A DNA stretch of 47,713 nt from Desulfovibrio sp. (GCA_017415765.1 JAFQED010000051.1:1-47713), one strand, 5' to 3'. Counted from the first letter of the stretch, positions 32,827 to 41,894 are shown. Notes: a model not told the origin generated them from the letters alone. Made by a program: numbers and translations.

Positions 32827-33603
32827 TCAGTTGGTGACCACAGTCCCCAGCGGTTCGCCCTTTTCCAGATAGCGGCGCAGACTTGACGGTGCGCGGCCGT
32901 CCAGTATCAGGGCACGGGCGCAGCCCGCGTCCAGCGCGTGGAGGCAGGCTTCCAGCTTGGGGATCATGCCGCCGGTGATGACGCCTGTTTCGCGCAAGTG
33001 GCTGATCTTGGCCCTGTCCAGCGCGGGGATGAGCTTTCCTTCGCCATCCAGCACACCGGGGACGTCAGAAACCAGGACAAAATACGCCGCATCCAGCGCA
33101 CCGGCCAAGGCCCCGGCAGCGGTGTCGGCATTGATGTTCAGGGCCTGGCCTTCCGGGCCGCTGCCCACTGGTGCAACCACGGGGACAAAACCCGCATCCA
33201 GCAGACAGCGCGGCAGGGCGGCATCCACGCGGGACACCCTGCCAACCAGCCCCAGGGCCGGATTTTTGATGCTGGCCTGCAACAATCCACCGTCACGGCC
33301 GGAAATACCTGCGGCCCGTACCCCATGCCGCGTGAAGGCACTGACCACGGCCTTGTTGACCTGCCCGCAGAGTACCATTTCCACCGCTTGCATGGTGGCG
33401 TCATCTGTAACGCGCAGCCCATCCACAAAGCGGCTTTCAATACGCAGCTGTTGCAGCATGGCATTGATTTGTGGCCCGCCGCCGTGTACCACCGCAATGC
33501 GTAAACCTGTGCCCGCCAGATGAGCCAGATCAGCGGCAAAGGCGTGGCCCAGCTCTGCATTGTCCATGGCGTGACCGCCGTATTTGATGACTACCGTATC
33601 CAT
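32827..33603 (-). CDS. argB: Acetylglutamate kinase
   Basis: The 258-aa kinase phosphorylates N-acetylglutamate. It starts MDTVVIKYGGHAM at the first beta strand, then VVHGGGPQINAML, ALNINADTAAGALA, LVSDVPGVLDGEGKLI and TGGMIPKLEACLHAL. CAGGAGCAGGC before the ATG fixes the start. The N-terminal helix of about 25 residues present in arginine-inhibited hexameric enzymes is therefore absent, as in the 258-aa E. coli enzyme, which suggests a dimer insensitive to arginine (inference). Confidence 0.95.
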   Translation of the reverse strand: MDTVVIKYGGHAMDNAELGHAFAADLAHLAGTGLRIAVVHGGGPQINAMLQQLRIESRFVDGLRVTDDATMQAVEMVLCGQVNKAVVSAFTRHGVRAAGISGRDGGLLQASIKNPALGLVGRVSRVDAALPRCLLDAGFVPVVAPVGSGPEGQALNINADTAAGALAGALDAAYFVLVSDVPGVLDGEGKLIPALDRAKISHLRETGVITGGMIPKLEACLHALDAGCARALILDGRAPSSLRRYLEKGEPLGTVVTN

Positions 33604-33735
33604 GCCTGCTCCTGCGGTTATCGTTGACGGTTCAGGATAGCATTGCCCGCAGCCCCCCGCAAGACGCCTGTGCTTGCCGTCAGCAGATATGACTGGTGCT
33701 GCCTGCTCTGGGAGGGAGGCTGACAAGGGGCTTTT

Positions 33736-33760
33736 TCTTTATGCCGTTTTAGTGTATAAT
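33736..33760 (+). promoter_or_regulatory. Promoter -10 element of the liv operon
   Basis: A perfect TATAAT (33755-33760) lies 43 bp before the livK start in an AT-rich stretch. The best -35 about 17 bp upstream is only a T-rich hexamer, so an activator may be needed. The rest of the 200-bp gap to argB shows nothing clear. Confidence 0.55.
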
Positions 33761-33803
33761 AACTGTTCTTTGAATAAATTGTCCTTTGGAAACAGGGGGT
33801 TAT

Positions 33804-34925
33804 ATGAAAAAGTTTGTGGGTACACTTGCCGCATTGGCCCTGTGCATCCTGCTGCCGACCCAGCTTTGGGCGGGCGATCTGAAGATTGGCCTGATGTGCC
33901 CGCTGACGGGCAAGTGGGCTTCCGAAGGGCAGGACATGAAGAATATCGTCTCCCTGCTGGTGGAAGAAGCCAACGCCAAGGGGGGCATTGACGGCAAGCA
34001 GCTTGAGCTTGTGGTGGAAGATGATGCCGGCGATCCGCGCACAGCTGCTCTGGCTGCCCAAAAGTTGGCCTCCTCCGGGGTGCTGGCTGTCATCGGTACC
34101 TATGGTTCTGCCGTGACTGAGGCCAGCCAGAACATCCTGGATGAATCCGGCCTTGTGCAGATCGGTACCGGCTCCACCAGTGTGCGTCTGACAGAAAAGG
34201 GCTTGCCGCTCTTTTTCCGTACCTGCCCGCGTGATGACGCACAGGGCAAGGCCGCTGCTGCCGCCATCGTCAAGGGGGGCTACAAGGCCGTGGCCCTGCT
34301 GCACGACAATTCCTCCTACGCCAAGGGGTTGGCCGAGGAAAGCCGTGCCATCCTCGACAAGGCCGGCGTGAAGGTCATCTTTTTTGATGCCCTGACGCCG
34401 GGTGAGCGGGACTATACCGCCATCCTTACCAAGCTCAAGGCTGCCGGGCCGGATTTGATTTTCTTCACGGGCTATTATCCCGAAACCGGTATGCTGCTGC
34501 GGCAAAAGAAGGAAATGGGCTGGGATGTGCCCATGATGGGTGGCGATGCTGCCAACCATCAGGACTTGGTCAAGATTGCCGGTGTCAATGCCGCCGCAGG
34601 GTACTTTTTCATCAGCCCCCCCCTGCCGCAGGACATGGACAGCCCCGCTGCTGCGGCCTTCCTCAAGTCCTTCAAGGACAAATACGGTACAGTGCCGGTA
34701 TCGGTCTGGGCGGTGCTGGCCGGTGATGCGTTCAAGGCCATCGAGGCTGCTCTGACCGCTGGTAAGACGGAACCGGAAGCCATGGCCGCATGGCTCAAGC
34801 AGCTCAAGGATCTGCCCGGCCTTTCTGGTGACCTCGGTTTTGATGCCAAGGGTGACCGTGTGGGCGATTTTTATCGCACCTATACAGTGGACGCTCAGGG
34901 CGTTTTTGTCCTGCAAGCCAAATAG
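33804..34925 (+). CDS. livK: Branched-chain amino-acid ABC transporter, substrate-binding protein
   Basis: The 373-aa precursor has a signal peptide MKKFVGTLAALALCILLP ending LWA-G. The mature part is a type I periplasmic binding protein: LKIGLMCPLTGKWASEGQDM, VVEDDAGDPRTAALAAQKL, AVIGTYGSAVTEAS and FFTGYYPETGMLLRQ. Leu/Ile/Val is the typical ligand, though related proteins bind other amino acids or amides. AGGGGG precedes the ATG. It leads the livKHMGF operon. Confidence 0.95.
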   Translation: MKKFVGTLAALALCILLPTQLWAGDLKIGLMCPLTGKWASEGQDMKNIVSLLVEEANAKGGIDGKQLELVVEDDAGDPRTAALAAQKLASSGVLAVIGTYGSAVTEASQNILDESGLVQIGTGSTSVRLTEKGLPLFFRTCPRDDAQGKAAAAAIVKGGYKAVALLHDNSSYAKGLAEESRAILDKAGVKVIFFDALTPGERDYTAILTKLKAAGPDLIFFTGYYPETGMLLRQKKEMGWDVPMMGGDAANHQDLVKIAGVNAAAGYFFISPPLPQDMDSPAAAAFLKSFKDKYGTVPVSVWAVLAGDAFKAIEAALTAGKTEPEAMAAWLKQLKDLPGLSGDLGFDAKGDRVGDFYRTYTVDAQGVFVLQAK

Positions 34926-34938
34926 TATATTGTTTGTG

Positions 34939-34966
34939 GGCCGGTCGTGCAAACGTGCGGCCGGCC
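34939..34966 (+). other. Stem-loop between livK and livH
   Basis: GGCCGG and CCGGCC pair around a 16-nt region with minor internal pairing, 13 nt past livK. No T tract follows. Such hairpins often protect the binding-protein mRNA so that it outnumbers the membrane subunits (general knowledge). Confidence 0.5.
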
Positions 34967-35040
34967 ATACGGGCTGATCCGACAGGAGAACTGACGGACA
35001 GCCCACTGCAACTGTCCTGAACAATTTGCCCTGAATCGGC

Positions 35041-35946
35041 ATGGAACAATTTCTCCAGCAATTATTGAACGGTCTGGCCGTGGGCGGCATTTATGCCTTG
35101 GTGGCCTTGGGCTACACCATGGTCTATGGTGTACTCAAGCTCATCAACTTTGCACACGGCGATCTGTTTACCATCGGTGCCTATCTGGGCCTGACGCTTT
35201 TGGCAAGCTGCAATCTTGCTGGTCTGCTACCGATACCGCTGGCCATGCTGGCTGTTTTTGTGATGGTGGCCCTTCTGGTGGCTCTGATCGGCTTTTTGCT
35301 GGAGCGTGCGGCTTACCGCCCCTTGCGCGATGCCGGTCGCCTTTCGGCCGTGGTGTCGGCACTGGGGGCGTCCATCTTTTTCCAGAATGCTGTCATGCTG
35401 GTCTATGGGGCGCGGGTCTATGTCTATCCTGATTTCCTGAGGCCGGATTTTACAGTGTCGCTTATGGGCGTCAATGTGCCGGGGGTGCGCCTTCTGGTGA
35501 TAGTGGCCAGTATCGTGCTGATGTTGGGCCTTTGGGCGTTCATCCAGCGTACCCGCATTGGCGCGGCAGTGCGGGCCGTGGCCATTGACCCGGCAGCGGC
35601 GCGCCTGATGGGCATCAATGTGGACAAAATCATTTCCCTGGTCTTCTTGATAGGGCCGGGACTTGGAGGTGCGGCTGGCCTGATGGTGGGCATTTACTAT
35701 GGGCAGATAGATTTCACCATGGGATGGTCCTATGGCCTGAAGGCCTTTACTGCCGCCATCCTTGGCGGTATTGGCAATATCCCCGGTGCCATGCTGGGAG
35801 GTCTGCTGCTGGGTGTCATAGAGGCTTTGGCCGCAGGCTATGTGGCCATGGCCTGGAAGGACGCCATTGCCTTTCTGGTGCTGATCCTTATTCTGATCAT
35901 CCGTCCCACCGGTATTTTGGGCGAACGCACGGCGGACAAGCTATGA
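35041..35946 (+). CDS. livH: Branched-chain amino-acid ABC transporter permease LivH
   Basis: The 301-aa inner-membrane protein has about eight hydrophobic segments and the family motifs LLNGLAVGGIYALVALGYTM, KLINFAHGDLFTIGAYLG, RAVAIDPAAARLMGINVDKI and AAILGGIGNIPGAMLGGL. It ends IIRPTGILGERTADKL. The ATG has a weak upstream site. It overlaps livM by ATGA. Confidence 0.97.
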   Translation: MEQFLQQLLNGLAVGGIYALVALGYTMVYGVLKLINFAHGDLFTIGAYLGLTLLASCNLAGLLPIPLAMLAVFVMVALLVALIGFLLERAAYRPLRDAGRLSAVVSALGASIFFQNAVMLVYGARVYVYPDFLRPDFTVSLMGVNVPGVRLLVIVASIVLMLGLWAFIQRTRIGAAVRAVAIDPAAARLMGINVDKIISLVFLIGPGLGGAAGLMVGIYYGQIDFTMGWSYGLKAFTAAILGGIGNIPGAMLGGLLLGVIEALAAGYVAMAWKDAIAFLVLILILIIRPTGILGERTADKL

Positions 35947-36995
35947 CGCGCACGGTATTTTCTGTCGCACTGGGCGCGCTCATCTGTGTTCTGCCCCTGT
36001 TCTGCAATGCCTACTGGACTGATGTCTGCGTCATGATTGGGCTGTATGCCTTGCTGTCGCTGTCGCTCAACGTGATTCTGGGACAGGCGGGCATCTTTCA
36101 TATGGGTCATGCGGCCTTTTTTGCTGTGGGGGCCTATACCACAGCCATCTGCAACACCCTCTGGCAATGGCCCATCTTTCTGACCATGCCGCTGGCTGGT
36201 GCCACTGCTGCGCTTTTTGCCCTTGTGGTGGCCCGGCCCATCATCCATCTGCGCGGTGATTATCTGCTTATTGTCACCATTGGTATTGTGGAGATAGTGC
36301 GCATTGCCCTGCTCAATGATGTTTTTGGCCTGACCGGTGGATCCAACGGTATTTTTGGTATTGCCCGCCCACGTTTTTTCGATTTTCGCATTGTTAAGAG
36401 CATCCATTTTTACTATCTGGTCTGGGGCATGGTGGGGATCAGCCTTGTGCTGTTCTACGGTCTGTGGCGTTCCCGTTTTGGTCGTGCTCTCAACTGCATC
36501 AAGGCAGATGATGTGGCAGCCGAGGGCTGCGGCATCAATGTAAGCCGCTACAAGCTGGCGGCCTTTGTACTGGGTGCGTTCTGGGCTGGGATGGTTGGTA
36601 CGCTTTATGCTGCCAAGATGACCACCATCGCGCCGGAATCCTTCAACTTTATGGAATCGGTCATCATCTTTGCGGTGGTCATCCTTTCGGGGGGCAGCCA
36701 GCTGGGGGTGCTGATAAGTGCCTTTCTCTTTATCGGCTTGCCAGAACTTTTGCGCGAGTTTTCTGACGCACGCATGCTGGTTTTTGGTCTTGCCATGATG
36801 CTGATGATGATTTGGCGGCCACAGGGGCTGTTGCCGCCGGGGCCGCGCCGCTATCCAGTTGTGGACAGGATACTGGGAAAACTGCACAGCAGCGGACAAA
36901 ACGCTTCAGGGGGATTGGCCGGACTGGCCGGGGCTGAGGTGGAAACGCCTGTAAATGCGCAGACAGCGGCCCGGACAGGGGAGGATCGCCCATGA
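35943..36995 (+). CDS. livM: Branched-chain amino-acid ABC transporter permease LivM
   Basis: The 350-aa inner-membrane partner of LivH has LYALLSLSLNVILGQAGIFH, MGHAAFFAVGAYTTA, LRGDYLLIVTIGIVEIVRI, GGSNGIFGI and MWRPQGLLPPG-like end (IWRPQGLLPP). The last about 45 residues are a hydrophilic Ala/Gly-rich tail beyond the usual end. Its start overlaps the livH stop and its stop overlaps livG. Confidence 0.97.
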   Translation: MTRTVFSVALGALICVLPLFCNAYWTDVCVMIGLYALLSLSLNVILGQAGIFHMGHAAFFAVGAYTTAICNTLWQWPIFLTMPLAGATAALFALVVARPIIHLRGDYLLIVTIGIVEIVRIALLNDVFGLTGGSNGIFGIARPRFFDFRIVKSIHFYYLVWGMVGISLVLFYGLWRSRFGRALNCIKADDVAAEGCGINVSRYKLAAFVLGAFWAGMVGTLYAAKMTTIAPESFNFMESVIIFAVVILSGGSQLGVLISAFLFIGLPELLREFSDARMLVFGLAMMLMMIWRPQGLLPPGPRRYPVVDRILGKLHSSGQNASGGLAGLAGAEVETPVNAQTAARTGEDRP

Positions 36996-37762
36996 GCCTT
37001 CTTGCCCTGAGTGATGTGACCAAGGTTTTTGGCGGGCTGATAGCCATCAACGATCTTTCCTTTACGGTGGAAGCTGGCAGCATCGTGGGGCTTATCGGCC
37101 CCAATGGCGCGGGCAAGACCACGGTCTTCAACTGTATTACCGGCAATTATACGCCGGAACGAGGACAGATCCTGTTTGACGGTACCAGCATCCGTGGGCT
37201 GCGTCCTCATCGGGTGGTGGAATTGGGCATTGCCCGCACCTTTCAGAGCATCCGGCTTTTCGGCAAGCTCCCCGTGCTGGAAAATGTTTTGGCCGGGCGG
37301 CATTGTCGGATGCGGGCTGGGTTGCTTTCCTGTATGCTGCACACTCCGGCCATGCGCCGGGAGGAAGAGGCCGCCGTAGCCCGCTGCATGGAGGAGCTGG
37401 ACTTTGTGGGCCTGGCTGACCGCTGCCATGAAGCGGCGGGTGGGCTGTCCTACGGCAATCAGCGTTTGCTGGAGGTGGCCCGCGCCCTTGCCGCTGATCC
37501 GCGTCTGCTTATCCTTGATGAGCCTGCCGGAGGGATGAACGATCAGGAAACTGCCGCCCTGGTGGAGATTATCCGCGCCATCCGTGCGCGTGGCGTGACC
37601 GTGCTGCTGATTGAACACGATATGCGCTTGGTCATGCAAATTTGCGAAAAACTGGTGGTGCTGGAACACGGCACCCTGATCGCCGAGGGCGAACCAGAGA
37701 CCGTACGGGCCAATCCTGCGGTTATCGAGGCATATCTCGGCGCGGATGACGAGAAGTGGTAA
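36992..37762 (+). CDS. livG: Branched-chain amino-acid ABC transporter ATPase LivG
   Basis: The 256-aa ATPase has Walker A GPNGAGKT, the LivG-type RTFQSIRLFGKLPVLENVL, signature LSYGNQRLLEVARAL, Walker B LLILDEPAGGMN and the H-loop IEHDM. It overlaps livM by 4 nt, and livF begins 1 nt after its stop. Confidence 0.97.
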   Translation: MSLLALSDVTKVFGGLIAINDLSFTVEAGSIVGLIGPNGAGKTTVFNCITGNYTPERGQILFDGTSIRGLRPHRVVELGIARTFQSIRLFGKLPVLENVLAGRHCRMRAGLLSCMLHTPAMRREEEAAVARCMEELDFVGLADRCHEAAGGLSYGNQRLLEVARALAADPRLLILDEPAGGMNDQETAALVEIIRAIRARGVTVLLIEHDMRLVMQICEKLVVLEHGTLIAEGEPETVRANPAVIEAYLGADDEKW

Positions 37763-37763
37763 G

Positions 37764-38474
37764 ATGGCACTGCTGACACTTTCGGGCATACGGGTGCGCT
37801 ATGGCAGCGTGGAAGTGCTGCACGGCATCGACCTCCGGGTAGAGGAGGGTGAGATCGTCACCATCCTTGGGGCCAATGGGGCTGGCAAAAGCACGACACT
37901 GCTCAGCATCAGCGGATTGGTGCGTCCCTTTGCCGGTGAAATGACCTTTGGCGGTACATCCCTGTTGCGTGTAGCAAGCCATGAGGTAGTGGGCCTTGGT
38001 ATTGCCCAGTCGCCGGAAGGCAGACGGGTGTTTGGGGCCATGTCTGTGCTGGAAAACCTGCGCCTTGGGGCCTTTTGCATCCGCGATACAGCCCGCAGCG
38101 AACAGACCTTGCAATGGATTTTTGATCTCTTTCCGCGCCTGGACGAGCGCAAGCATCAACTGGCAGGGACCCTGTCAGGCGGGGAGCAGCAAATGCTGGC
38201 TATCGGGCGTGCCCTCATGGCCGAGCCGCGTTTGCTTCTGCTGGACGAACCCTCACTGGGCCTGGCCCCGCTGCTGGTGCGCTCCATTTTTGAGACCGTA
38301 CGGGCCATCAACAAGCGCGGCGTAACCGTGCTGCTGGTGGAACAGAACGCCCGTGCCGCCCTCAAGCTGGCTACACGCGGTTATGTGCTGGAACTGGGCC
38401 GCGTTGTCATGGAAGACAGGGCCGAGGCTCTTCTGGCAGATGCCAGCGTGCGGGAAGCCTATCTGGGTGGCTAG
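37764..38474 (+). CDS. livF: Branched-chain amino-acid ABC transporter ATPase LivF
   Basis: The 236-aa ATPase has Walker A GANGAGKST, the LivF-type QSPEGRRVFGAMSVLENLRL, signature LSGGEQQMLAIGRALM, Walker B LLLLDEPSLGLAP and VLLVEQNARAAL. It completes the transporter. The DUF554 gene follows after 42 nt and may be cotranscribed. Confidence 0.97.
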   Translation: MALLTLSGIRVRYGSVEVLHGIDLRVEEGEIVTILGANGAGKSTTLLSISGLVRPFAGEMTFGGTSLLRVASHEVVGLGIAQSPEGRRVFGAMSVLENLRLGAFCIRDTARSEQTLQWIFDLFPRLDERKHQLAGTLSGGEQQMLAIGRALMAEPRLLLLDEPSLGLAPLLVRSIFETVRAINKRGVTVLLVEQNARAALKLATRGYVLELGRVVMEDRAEALLADASVREAYLGG

Positions 38475-38516
38475 GACAGTAATCCGGCCTTCTGTCAGGC
38501 CGTGTACGGGAACAGC

Positions 38517-39233
38517 ATGACAGGCTTGGGGACGCTCATCAACGCTGCTGGCATCGTTCTGGGTGGCCTGGCAGGGCTGGCGTGTGGCAAGGCACTTTCG
38601 AGCCGCTTTCAGGATATACTGGTTGCGGCCTGTGGGGTCAGCACACTCTTTATCGGTCTGGGCGGTGCGCTGGAAAAAAGCCTTGTGCCCACTGCTGACG
38701 GCCTGCGGCTGACCGGTGCGTTGATGGTGGTGGGCAGCTTTGCTCTCGGCTCCTTTCTGGGGGAGCTGGTCAACATCCATGCCGGGCTGGAACGCTTTGG
38801 CCGTTGGCTGCGGCGCAAAAGCGGCAGCGAAGGCGACAGCAACTTTGTCAACGCCTTCCTGACGGCTTCCTTTACGGTCTGCATCGGAGCTATGGCCATT
38901 GTTGGCTCCATTGCCGATGGCCTTTCCGGTGACATCAGCGTTCTTTCTCTCAAGGCCATCCTTGATTTTGTCATCATCATGGTGATGACGGCGGCCCTGG
39001 GCAAGGGCTGTATTTTTTCCGCCATTCCCGTGGCTGTCCTTCAGCTTTCGGTGACGTGGCTGGCAGCATTCATTGGCCCGGCCCTGACCCCGCAGATGCT
39101 GCACAACTTGTCTCTGACAGGTTCGTTGCTGATTTTTTGCGTAGGCGTCAATCTGCTCTGGAAGCTGGCGATCCGTGTGGCGAATATGCTGCCGGCCCTG
39201 CTGGTGGCCATGTTCTGGGCCTGTTTTGCCTGA
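38517..39233 (+). CDS. DUF554 membrane protein (YqgA/YdfK-like)
   Basis: The 238-aa protein has about seven hydrophobic segments and the DUF554 pattern: TGLGTLINAAGIVLGGLAG at the N-terminus, GSFALGSFLGELVNIHAGLE, and FLTASFTVCIGAMAIVGSI. The function is unknown, and a transport role is often suggested. GGGAACAGC precedes the ATG, and a GTG at 38502 is possible. Its place behind livF suggests a link with amino-acid handling only by position. Confidence 0.92.
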   Translation: MTGLGTLINAAGIVLGGLAGLACGKALSSRFQDILVAACGVSTLFIGLGGALEKSLVPTADGLRLTGALMVVGSFALGSFLGELVNIHAGLERFGRWLRRKSGSEGDSNFVNAFLTASFTVCIGAMAIVGSIADGLSGDISVLSLKAILDFVIIMVMTAALGKGCIFSAIPVAVLQLSVTWLAAFIGPALTPQMLHNLSLTGSLLIFCVGVNLLWKLAIRVANMLPALLVAMFWACFA

Positions 39234-39248
39234 CAGCTCAAAATAAAG

Positions 39249-39272
39249 AAGGCCCCGCCAGAGCGGGGCCTT
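39249..39272. terminator. Bidirectional terminator between the DUF554 and porin genes
   Basis: AAGGCCCCGC-CAGA-GCGGGGCCTT is a perfect 10-bp stem. On the minus strand it is followed by CTTTATTTT, so it works best for the porin. It lies 15 nt past the DUF554 stop. Confidence 0.8.
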
Positions 39273-39339
39273 CCAGGAGTGCCGGATGCCGCAAGGAGGA
39301 CGGGCCTTGGCTATCCGGCTGAGGGTTCAGGAGGTGGGT

Positions 39340-40920
39340 CTAGAAGGAGTAGGCAAAGACCAGCTGGGCCTTGTAAGCGTCCTGCTTCTTGTAGCTGCCG
39401 AACCAGCTGCGCTTCCAGGTGTCATTGTCCATCATATTGATGACATAGCCCAGTTCCAGGTTGACATCAAAGTTTTCGTACATCTTGTAGTTGTTGATGA
39501 GGTTGAATTCCATCAGACCATCATTGGTGGTGAGGTAGGGGCCATCACCGCCGATGCCATCCCACCAAGATGTGGCATTATCCATGTACTTAACCATGGA
39601 CGGGCTGTTGGTACCGCCACGGTAGGAGGCAATAAAGGTGTGGCTGAGGTCTTCCACAAAGCTCATGTCACGCACCTGCACGCCAATGCCCCACGAACCG
39701 GCATAGCTCATGGACCAATCGCAGCCATTGGCAATGGGGGACCAAGCCAGATTGCCGTCGCCAATGAAGGGGGTGAAGTTGGCCGCACCCGCAATGGAGG
39801 GCATGCGCTCGGAGCCGTTCTTGACATTGCCATCATCGCCGGAGCCGTACCAGCCAAAGATGCCGGGCACGCCCCAATCCATCTTGTATTCAATGAGGGC
39901 CTTGGCAATCCAGCCTTCGCGCTGGGTGCTGGCGCGCTTGCGGTCTAGGCCACCACGCACATCAACATCATAGCGGCCCATTTTTTCTACATAGCCGTAG
40001 TTGATGTCAAATTCAATGTTGATGGGATCCCACAGGCTCAGGGCCACGGGCAGACCTGCCCAGAACATGGAACCCCAGACCTTCTTGGTGGAAGGTTCGC
40101 CGCCGGGGCGGCCATTGGTATAAGCCAAACCGGGGTATCCACCGGGGACAGTGGCGAGCAACGCCCCGTCTTGGGTTTCCCAAGTTTCATCAAGATCGCG
40201 AAGGGCATTCTTACCCTGAATACCGTACATGACCCACGGGGTGGCTTCAATGCCGTCAAAGGTCAGGGGCAGGGTCAGGGCAAAAAGATCCATATTGTCC
40301 AGCCAATTAGTGTGGAAGCTCCGGCTGTTGGGGGAGGTCGTAGTTTCTTCGGTATTAAAGTTGTCGTTGACCGGGCGCATCCAGAAGGCAGTCAGGCCCA
40401 CATTGTCGTTGAACTGGTAACTGGCCACCACAGCGGCACCGTCGCCGTCCAGCACGGAGGAGCCACCGGCCACATTGGGCAGGGCAATACCCTGCAAGCC
40501 CATACGCAGCTTGAGGGCGGTATCCGGCACAGCCCAGTCAATATAGGCGTTCTTGACTTCCACCACCTTACCATCAGCACCCAGGGCGGCACCTTCACCG
40601 GCATTACCCCAATTCTGGTCGCCGATTTCAAAGAAGACCGTGCCCGACAGGTATTCAGAGGCCACGGCATCCAACTGCAACTTTACGCGCTGGGAGGCAC
40701 CAAATTTGTCATCACGATTTTTGGATTTTTCACCGTTGCCATCTATACTTCTGCTGAACAGATTGCCATCACCCACGCCAAAGCCCACCAGCCATTCGCC
40801 GGAAGCCTTGAAATCTATGGCACTGGCGTTCCCTGCTGCGCCAAGCAGCATGGCAGCGGCCAGCATGGTGACCATGCAGCGTTTCTTGAATCGGGCCAGC
40901 AGTGTACCTTCTTTTCTCAT
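39340..40920 (-). CDS. Outer-membrane porin (Desulfovibrio homotrimeric type)
   Basis: The 526-aa precursor has a signal peptide (basic RFKKRC, hydrophobic MVTMLAAAMLLGAAG, cleavage after ASA). The mature part consists of alternating beta strands with many aromatic and Gly/Asn turns, such as FKASGEWLVGFGVGDGN and FDINYGYVEKMGRYDVDVRG, and ends with the outer-membrane signature QLVFAYSF (terminal Phe). It resembles the abundant porins of Desulfovibrio. GGAGGAAAAGGCA precedes the ATG. It is a single gene with a strong promoter flanked by Fur-like sites. Confidence 0.92.
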   Translation of the reverse strand: MRKEGTLLARFKKRCMVTMLAAAMLLGAAGNASAIDFKASGEWLVGFGVGDGNLFSRSIDGNGEKSKNRDDKFGASQRVKLQLDAVASEYLSGTVFFEIGDQNWGNAGEGAALGADGKVVEVKNAYIDWAVPDTALKLRMGLQGIALPNVAGGSSVLDGDGAAVVASYQFNDNVGLTAFWMRPVNDNFNTEETTTSPNSRSFHTNWLDNMDLFALTLPLTFDGIEATPWVMYGIQGKNALRDLDETWETQDGALLATVPGGYPGLAYTNGRPGGEPSTKKVWGSMFWAGLPVALSLWDPINIEFDINYGYVEKMGRYDVDVRGGLDRKRASTQREGWIAKALIEYKMDWGVPGIFGWYGSGDDGNVKNGSERMPSIAGAANFTPFIGDGNLAWSPIANGCDWSMSYAGSWGIGVQVRDMSFVEDLSHTFIASYRGGTNSPSMVKYMDNATSWWDGIGGDGPYLTTNDGLMEFNLINNYKMYENFDVNLELGYVINMMDNDTWKRSWFGSYKKQDAYKAQLVFAYSF

Positions 40921-41086
40921 TGCCTTTTCCTCCAACTGGTTACAGCCCCTCGCTCATGCGCCCATGCCCATGCTCGAAAGCGGCCAGGATACGGTGCTGT
41001 CTTGCCATACCTTGCGGCGTGGCCCGCAGCATCCAGTCTTGCAGTTTCCGTATTTTCCCCAGTCAGAATACGGCTATCCGCAAAAA

Positions 41087-41099
41087 GAAAATCATTTTC
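41087..41099 (-). promoter_or_regulatory. Fur-like palindrome downstream of the porin promoter
   Basis: GAAAAT-C-ATTTTC is a perfect 13-bp palindrome resembling a Fur box core. It lies about 16 bp downstream of the -10 element, in the transcribed leader. Confidence 0.5.
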
Positions 41100-41114
41100 A
41101 AGTGGCTGCATACA

Positions 41115-41143
41115 GCATTATGGGAAATCCGGGATCGTGTCAA
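41115..41143 (-). promoter_or_regulatory. Sigma-70 promoter of the porin gene
   Basis: On the minus strand a perfect TTGACA (41138-41143) is followed after 17 bp by TAATGC, overlapping CATAAT (41117-41122, spacing 15). The porin ATG is about 195 nt further on, a long leader. Confidence 0.7.
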
Positions 41144-41150
41144 GAAAAAA

Positions 41151-41163
41151 GAAAATCAGTTTC
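41151..41163 (-). promoter_or_regulatory. Second Fur-like site upstream of the porin promoter
   Basis: GAAAATCAGTTTC differs from the site at 41087 by one base, and both are embedded in AAAAGAAAATCA-TTTCAA. It sits just upstream of the -35 element. The two sites are 64 bp apart, centre to centre. Confidence 0.45.
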
Positions 41164-41260
41164 AAAAACTGTAGGGGAGGGGGCTGCGCAAAGGACGCAG
41201 ACCCAAAGATTGGAGGAGTTTGCCACTATCCCTTTCGGGTATTGCGGGCAGGGGAGTGAG

Positions 41261-41298
41261 GACAGCAGGAACAAATAGGGAAGGGCGTTTCTGCTGTC
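41261..41298. repeat. Inverted repeat after the fumarase beta gene
   Basis: GACAGCAG and CTGCTGTC are 8-bp arms 22 bp apart, 28 nt past the stop of the minus-strand fumarase beta gene. No T tract follows. It is a weak terminator candidate. Confidence 0.35.
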
Positions 41299-41325
41299 AC
41301 GGTTGTATTGCGTCTGTCGCGTGGG

Positions 41326-41886
41326 TTAGAGTTCACAGTAGGGTGCTTGCCCTGTCCGATACCAGTCCCCGCCGTGGACATCCATGACCACGATGGCCGG
41401 GAAGTTCTCCACCGCCAAAGCGGCCACGGCCTCCGGGCCAAGTTCAGGATACGCCAGTACCGTATAGTGTTTGATGCAGCGTGAGAGCAAAGCCCCGGCT
41501 CCACCCACGGCAGCAAGATAGGGTGCGCCATACTCCCGGATGGCAGCGGCGACAGCAGCCGAGCGATAGCCCTTGCCAATCATGCCGCGCAGACCGTGGG
41601 CCAGCAGACAGGGAGTGTAGGGATCCATGCGTCCGGCAGTGGTTGGCCCTGCCGCGCCGATGACCTGACCCGGACGTGCGGGAGAAGGCCCCAGATAGTA
41701 GATGATGGCCCCTGCCAGACTGAAGGGGAGGCTTTCCCCTTGTTCCAGCGTTTCCACCATCCGCTTGTGGGCGGCATCGCGTGCGGCAAGGATGGTGCCT
41801 GAAAGCAAAACCTGTTCTCCGGCCCGTAAGCTGCGGGCAGTGGCAGCGTCGAACGGTACGCAAAGCTGTCTGGCGGCGGGCTGCAT
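41326..41886 (-). CDS. Fumarate hydratase class I, beta subunit (Fe-S hydro-lyase)
   Basis: The 186-aa product is the C-terminal half of class I fumarase as a separate chain: GEQVLLSGTILAARDAAHKR, YYLGPSPARPGQVIGAAGPT, GRMDPYTPCLL, GKGYRS and a swivelling domain ending ENFPAIVVMDVHGGDWY. It pairs with the alpha chain encoded 8 nt upstream. Tartrate dehydratase has the same two-subunit plan and cannot be fully excluded by eye. TAGGAGACCCT precedes the ATG. Confidence 0.93.
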   Translation of the reverse strand: MQPAARQLCVPFDAATARSLRAGEQVLLSGTILAARDAAHKRMVETLEQGESLPFSLAGAIIYYLGPSPARPGQVIGAAGPTTAGRMDPYTPCLLAHGLRGMIGKGYRSAAVAAAIREYGAPYLAAVGGAGALLSRCIKHYTVLAYPELGPEAVAALAVENFPAIVVMDVHGGDWYRTGQAPYCEL

Positions 41887-41894
41887 AGGGTCTC

